From contig NC_084894.1 in assembly GCF_958979055.1 (NCBI RefSeq), positions 6,073,501 to 6,137,500 on the forward strand: 64,000 nt of DNA. The letters run 5' to 3'. Every line of letters starts with the position of its first letter. Positions within the stretch are counted from its first letter, which is position 1. The stretch is from Alnus glutinosa (Eukaryota > Streptophyta > Magnoliopsida > Fagales > Betulaceae). Below are positions 58,737-64,000 of this stretch, one piece after another. The translations under genes and the position numbers were made by a program. The notes beneath the pieces are model-generated. The model saw only the letters and a list, made by a program, of their open reading frames with translations. It was not told the DNA's origin and did not search any database.

Positions 58737-60692
58737 TGGTGTCAAAGCCAATAAAAGACTAAACGTCTATCTTTTTTTCCCTTTCCCTTTCATTGTTCAA
58801 TGGCCAAATCTAGTGTTACCGCTGATTCTAACTCTGCTCAATCTGCTCCAATCTTCAATATTCCGCACATGAACCACTCTCCCTCAATCAAACTAGCCAA
58901 TGACAGCTATATGGCCTGACAGTTTCATCTTCTGGCATATCTCCGCGGTCAAGATGTTTATGGCTTCATTGACGGCACGATTCCTGCTCCTGCTCAATTG
59001 ATTGTCAATCCCACTACTGCTCCTGGCTCTCCTGCTATGATTGCCAACCCGGATTACCTCTCATGGTACCAAAAAGACCAGCTTATCGTCAGCGTCCTGG
59101 TCTCAACATTATCCGATTCTTATGTATCCCATGCTGTTGGCTACACCACTTTTCGTGCACTATGGGAATTACTGGAGAAGGTGTTTGCTTCCCAAGCTCA
59201 TGCACGCATCATGCAAGTGCATTTCCATCTTGCTACCTTGAAGAAAGGTAATTCATCTGTCACCGACTATTTTCATAAACTGAAAACTCTCAGTGACACC
59301 CTTGCTGCCTATGGCCAACCCCTCAATGATTTTGAGGCTGTTTCCTTCCTGCTGGCCGGTCTTGGATTTGAGTTTGATCCCCTGGTTACCTCCGTAACTA
59401 CTCGCATCGATCCCATTTATCGTAATGACATTTACGGTCTTCTCCTGGCCCATGAGATACGACTCGAGCAGCAAATGGCCACCACTGATCTCTCCAATGC
59501 TACTGTTCATGTAACTGCTCGCAACACTAGCCATTCTGGCCAGCGTGACCGCAGCTTCAATGTTGCCCGTGGTCATGGTTTCCCCAATGGCCGTGGCTAC
59601 CGTAGCACCTTGCCTGGTGGACGTGGTTCCTCCTTTGGCCGACGTGGCCGAGGTCAGCAGTCTCATGGCGCTAGTTCCGCCAAACCCATCTGCCAGATTT
59701 GTAACAAGCTTGGCCATTATGCCAACACCTACTACCAACGATTTGATCAATCGTGTCAGAATGATTCTCAGTCTCCACTGCAGGCCTTTTACTCCTCTCC
59801 CAATCTACCTACTGGTGATAGTTGGTACTCGGACTTAGGTGCTACTCACCACCTCACTCATGACTTGAACAACCTCACCATATCCTCAGATGCATACACG
59901 GGTTCTGACCAGATTCGTGTGGGAAACGGTACAGGTTTGTCCATAAATCATATAGGTTCTGCACATATCTCGTGTCCAAGTCGTTCCTTTATTCTTAAAA
60001 ACTTACTTCATGTTCCTTCTATGTGTAAAAATTTACTCTCTGTCAGTAAATTTGCTCATGACAATTTTATATTTTTTGAGTTTCATTCTTCCTTTTTTGT
60101 TATCAAGGACTAGTCCATCCTCCACCGGGGTCCTCTTAAGCATGGCCTATATCAGCTGCTGCCCTCCCTCACCAATTCCACATCTCCTACTGCTCTTCTT
60201 GGTGAAAGGACTTCTGCTGAGCAATGGCACAAATGCTTGGGTCATCCTGCTCTCCACACTGTGAAGCACGTGATATCCAAGTTTTCCCTTCCAGTTTCCT
60301 CTAATAAGTCAGCTGCTTCCTGTGTTTCCTGCCTGGCTCATCAGCTTCCTTTTCCGACTTCCAGTTCAATTTTTACTTGCCCTTTAGAACTTTTATTTTC
60401 TGAAGTTTGGGGTCCTTCCCCGGTTGTTTCATCAAATGGAAATAAATATTATGTTACATTTATTGATGCTTTTAGCAAATTCACTTGGTTATTTCCTATT
60501 CAATGCAAATTTGATGTTTTCTCAGTTTTCAATAAATTTCTTCTTATGGTTGAACGTCTATTCAATACTAAAATTCAACAAGTCCAAACTAATTGGGGTA
60601 GGGAATTTCGTTCTCTCAACACCTTTTTTCATAAATTTGGCATCATGCATCGTGTGTCTTGTCCTCACACACATCAACAGCAAGGTTGTGTC

Positions 60693-61068
60693 TGTGACAT
60701 CCCACATCGCCTGGGAATGAGGATGTGCTTATATGTATAAATGCACCATTTATGACACAACGCGTTTTAAAGCCTGAGATGGTGGGAGCGTGCACAAGCC
60801 CAATGAGGGACGCCAGCGGGGACGCTGGGTCCAAAGAGGGGGTGATTGTGACGTCCCACATCGCCTGTGAATGAGGATGTGGTTATATGTATAAATGCAC
60901 CATTTATAACACAACGCGTTTTAAAGCCGTGATGGTTATGAACCTATCAGAACTCCGCAGTTAAGCGTGCTTCTGCGAGAGCAATCCCAGGATGGGTGAC
61001 CTCTTGGGAAGTCTGGTTTGAGGAGCCAAAAGCGGACAATATTGTGTCATTGAGAGTGGGTTGTTACA
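60693..61068 (+). mobile_element. Cassandra-like TRIM retrotransposon, nested in the Copia element
   Basis: Begins TGTGACATCCCACATCG and ends GGGTTGTTACA, with 5-bp flanks GTGTC (60688-60692) and ATGTC (61069-61073). A full-looking 222-bp LTR (60847-61068) contains a 5S-rRNA-like segment, the defining trait of Cassandra elements; the other LTR is represented by a shorter remnant. A G-rich polypurine tract (GAGGGGGTGAT) precedes the full LTR. It encodes no protein, as is normal for the family. Confidence 0.85.
60940..61013 (+). other. 5S rRNA-like sequence within the Cassandra LTR
   Basis: CTATCAGAACTCCGCAGTTAAGCGTGCTT, in two adjoining parts, and GGATGGGTGACCTC match the internal promoter and core of plant 5S rRNA. 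In Cassandra this part supplies RNA polymerase III promoter motifs. It is not a ribosomal RNA gene. Confidence 0.85.
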
Positions 61069-63280
61069 ATGTCGAACGCAAACATCGACATATTATTGAT
61101 ACAACACTTGCTCTTCTTGCTGAAAGTCATGTTCCCAAACCTTTCTGGGATGAGGCTTGCCAAACTTCATGCTATCTCATTAATAGACTTCCCACACCAA
61201 CTTTGCAAAACAAATCTCCTTTTCAAAAACTTTTTAATCGCAGTCCCGATTACGAGTTTTTAAAAATCTTTGGTTGTGCATGTGTTCCCAACCTTCGTCC
61301 TTACAATAAACATAAATTTGACTTCCAGTCTCGTGATGTTGTATTCCGTGAATCAATCTTTCCTTTTTCCTCTCCTTCCTCAGTGTCTAAACCCGAGTTG
61401 TAGTCCTCCTCTACTGCCTTACCATCTTCATTAACTTTGCCAAAGCATTATTTCCAACTTCCGTATACAGAATCCACTCCTTCTTCCAGTACTGTTCCTC
61501 CTACTTCCGGTTCTGCTTCTTCTCCATCCAGTGTTGCCTCTAGCTCCTCAGCCTCTCCTTCAGTCTCTAGTTCACCTATTTCCCTATTTGCCACTCCCTG
61601 TCCTGCTCCCACTCGAATTCACCCTATGGTCACCCGTGCACATAATCAAGTTGTGCTCCCCCGAGTTTTCACAGATGGCAGAATAAAGTATCCTATCTCC
61701 CGGGCTCTACTGGCTGTCCAAGATTCCGAATTTGCATAACCTACTTGCTATTCCAATGCTGTCAAAATACCCGAATGGAGACAAGCTATGCAGGCAGAAT
61801 TTAATGCCCTTCTTTAGAATTAGACTTGGACTCTAGTTCCTCCTCAACAGGCTACAAACCTAGTGGGCTGCAAGTGGGTGTTCAAAGTTAAGAGAAAGGC
61901 AGATGTATCTATTGAACGGCATAAAGCTCGTCTTGTAGCTAAAGGCTTTCATCATCAGGCTGGCCTAGACTATGAAGAGACCTTCAGCCCAGTTGTTAAA
62001 CCTACAACCATTTGGACAGTGTTATCTTTGGCTTACTCTCGCAGCTGGGACATGCGTCAAATTGACATTCAAAACGCCTTTCTACATGGTTTTCTCGATG
62101 AAGAAGTATATATGTCTCAGCCACCCGTATTCTCTCATCCAAGTCTACTGAATCATGTTTGTAAACTACAAAATGCCCTTTATGGCTTGAAACAAGCCCC
62201 ACTAGCTTGGTTTGCCCAACTAAACACCAAACTATATGATATGGGTTTTACTAGTTCTAAGGCAGATTCATCTCTTTTTCTTTTACGGACTACATCATTA
62301 ACTATGTTTGTTTTAGTCTATGTTGATGATATCATCATCACTGCCTTTGTTCCAGCATCTATCTCTGATCTTTTGCAGCAGCTTCAGATGTCTTTTGTAG
62401 TCAAAGATCTTGGCAAACTCAACTACTTCCTCGATGTGGAAGTTGTTCCACTGAAATCTAGTCTTCTACTCTCACATAGACGCTACATTCTTGATCTCCT
62501 CAAGCGTACCAATATGCTTGAAGCTAAGCCAATTTCATCTCCAATGTCTTCTTCAAGTTCTCTCTCAGCTTTTGATGGTGATTCTATGGATGGTCCTTTG
62601 CTCTATCGTAGTACCGTGGGATCTCTGCAGTATTTATCTCTCACGCGCCCTGACTTGGCCTTTGCAGTAAACCGAGTGTGTCAATTTATGCACATGCCCA
62701 TTAAACTTCATTGGCAAGCTGTCAAAAGGATACTACGCTATCTAAAGCACACGGTCTCTCATGGTCTTCTACTCACTCGGTCGAATACATCTACACTTGA
62801 AGTCTTTTCTGATGCGGATTGGGCCGGGTGCCCCGATGATCGAAAGTCTATTGGCGGATATTGTGTATTTTTGGGATCCAACCTGATTTCTTGGAGTTCT
62901 AAGAAACACCCGACAATGTCCAAATCGAGTACAGAAGCTGAGTATAAGTCCGTTGCCAATGCCAATGCCGAACTGCTGTGGATTCAATACCTTCTTCGAG
63001 ATCTTGATGTCCATCTTTCTTTTCCTCCAAAGTTATGGTGTGATAATATTGGAGCCACAAACTTGGTAGCCAGTCTGGTTTTCCATGCTAGAACCAAACA
63101 TGTGGAAATTGATTTCCACTTTGTTCGGGATCATGTTGCTGCCAAAACTCTAAAAATTCTATTCATTCCCAGCAAAGAGCAAATTGTTGATGTTCTAACC
63201 AAACCAATTGCTTCAAATCGGTTTCCATGGTTTAGCTCCAAGCTCAACGTGCAAGCTTCCCCATTGACCTTGAGCGGGGA

Positions 63281-63598
63281 TGTTAAAGCACCCGGACTCT
63301 TGTCAAAGAGTCCTAGTGCTAAAGGTCTCTTATCTTCAACTGAAGATAAGAGATAACTTCTAAATTTTGAATTGTAAACAAACCGGTTAGACTTAGAGTA
63401 GAACTCTAACCGGTTGTATTTGATTAGATCATAATAGGTTTAAATTAAGTCTATCCTATAGTGTAATTCTATTTCTCTGTAAACCCTCCTAGATAGAAAC
63501 CTTCTCTATCTCAAACTCTTGTAACCGATTCTCTATGTATACAAGTGCAATCAACTAGTGAACAATACGGTTGAAACACAATTCAGATAAATCTTTTA
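63281..63598 (+). repeat. 3' LTR of the older Copia element
   Basis: 318 bp, preceded by the polypurine tract TGAGCGGGGA and followed by the duplication TATGT. Confidence 0.93.
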
Positions 63599-63603
63599 TA
63601 TGT

Positions 63604-64000
63604 GAAAGATCCTGAAACAACTTGGATCCTTTGGTTTTTCGCCTAAAACTGCATCCAGAATGCAGTTTCTGAATTGGTTGGATTCAAACTAGTTTAAGAG
63701 ACAGATATGAATAAATTTAAAAAATCGTATCAGAGTTGAAATGAAATCCTATGTATGTTTCAAAATTTTGGAGACTAAGTTACAGCATCTTTTCAACTAG
63801 GAGAACAAGTCTGGTGTTCATGGCTTTCTTTCTGGCTGGGCCTTACATCCACAATATTTTATGCATTACAAAATCATACTCATGTTGATGTAAATAGTAT
63901 ATTACTTAAGAAAAATGTAATATGCAGTATGGCTGACGAAAATAGCATTATATATATTATTACCTGAAAAAAATGCAAATATGTGGAACTTTTCGTCCTT
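63604..64000 (+). other. Continuation of NIT4 intron 2
   Basis: No exon is seen; the conserved third NIT4 exon must lie beyond the window. AT-rich, no repeat recognised. Confidence 0.5.

Larger units (their letters stand above)
58800..63278 (+). pseudogene. Copia gag-pol remnant
   Basis: Gag, zinc knuckle (CQICNKLGHYANTY), protease region, integrase, reverse transcriptase (YVDDIIIT) and RNase H ([27 protein letters not shown]) are recognisable in Copia order. It is broken in several places and is treated as a fossil. Confidence 0.88.
58419..63598 (+). mobile_element. Copia LTR retrotransposon, older copy
   Basis: Two 318-bp LTRs (58419-58736 and 63281-63598) start TGTTAAAG and end CTTTTA. 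The duplication TATGT lies at 58414-58418 and 63599-63603. The LTRs differ at roughly 20 positions (about 6%), pointing to an insertion several million years old. The coding region is clearly broken in several places and hosts a Cassandra-like insertion. It lies in intron 2 of NIT4 in the same orientation as the gene. Confidence 0.95.

Noticed and set aside
60926-61020. 5S rRNA gene
   Set aside because: The 5S-like stretch is diverged at its start and is embedded in a TG...CA LTR-type unit with a 5-bp target duplication, which is the Cassandra structure.

Overview
The window is nuclear DNA of a eudicot, probably a perennial with a repeat-rich genome; no species can be named. The evidence is intron-containing plant genes with GT-AG splice sites (NIT4-type nitrilase, a membrane-anchored NAC factor, SDR110C-type dehydrogenases, a GIR1-like EAR protein), AT-rich spacers, and plant mobile elements (Copia, a Cassandra-like TRIM, CACTA, hAT and MULE MITEs, L1-type LINEs).

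Layout. 1-1666 is the 3' end of a CACTA transposon, which landed in a Harbinger-like element (1667-1838). 1.8-17.1 kb is mostly repeats: hAT MITEs with 8-bp duplications, MULE-type elements with 9-bp duplications, a retroposon and a duplicated segment. Its one host gene is a GIR1-like gene (6151-6486, minus). 17.6-21.0 kb holds a two-exon gene for a 109-residue membrane-anchored coiled-coil protein (minus), with LINE pieces in its intron. 22.6-30.3 kb is a three-level nest: a LINE, split by a Harbinger-like element, split in turn by a young Copia element (23802-29086).

31.1-45.1 kb is a tandem array of four SDR genes (A, B, C, D, all minus). A, B and C each encode 268 residues with intact SDR active sites. 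D has an in-frame TGA and is a mosaic of C-like 5' and B-like 3' sequence. The spacers are duplicated too and carry paired copies of a Pack-MULE-like element (with an unidentified open frame) and of a solo LTR. A third, diverged spacer (45.3-49 kb) lacks both but carries two Harbinger-like elements, so the spacers serve as empty-site controls for each other.

49.1-55.1 kb is a four-exon NAC gene with a C-terminal membrane segment (NTL type, minus), whose N-terminus is a tandem repeat continuous with a GA microsatellite. Head-to-head with it, from 55957, is NIT4-type nitrilase: exons 1 and 2 are present and the rest lies beyond the window. Its second intron is at least 7.3 kb and holds a MULE-type element carrying a ribose-5-phosphate isomerase fragment, and an older Copia element (58419-63598) that itself contains a Cassandra-like TRIM with 5S-rRNA-like sequence.

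The host genes do not form one pathway. The SDR array is a typical specialised-metabolism cluster built by duplication and recombination. The NAC and NIT4 genes share an upstream region of about 0.85 kb. Everything was read by eye; identities, ages and family names are estimates from motifs, target-site duplications and splice signals.
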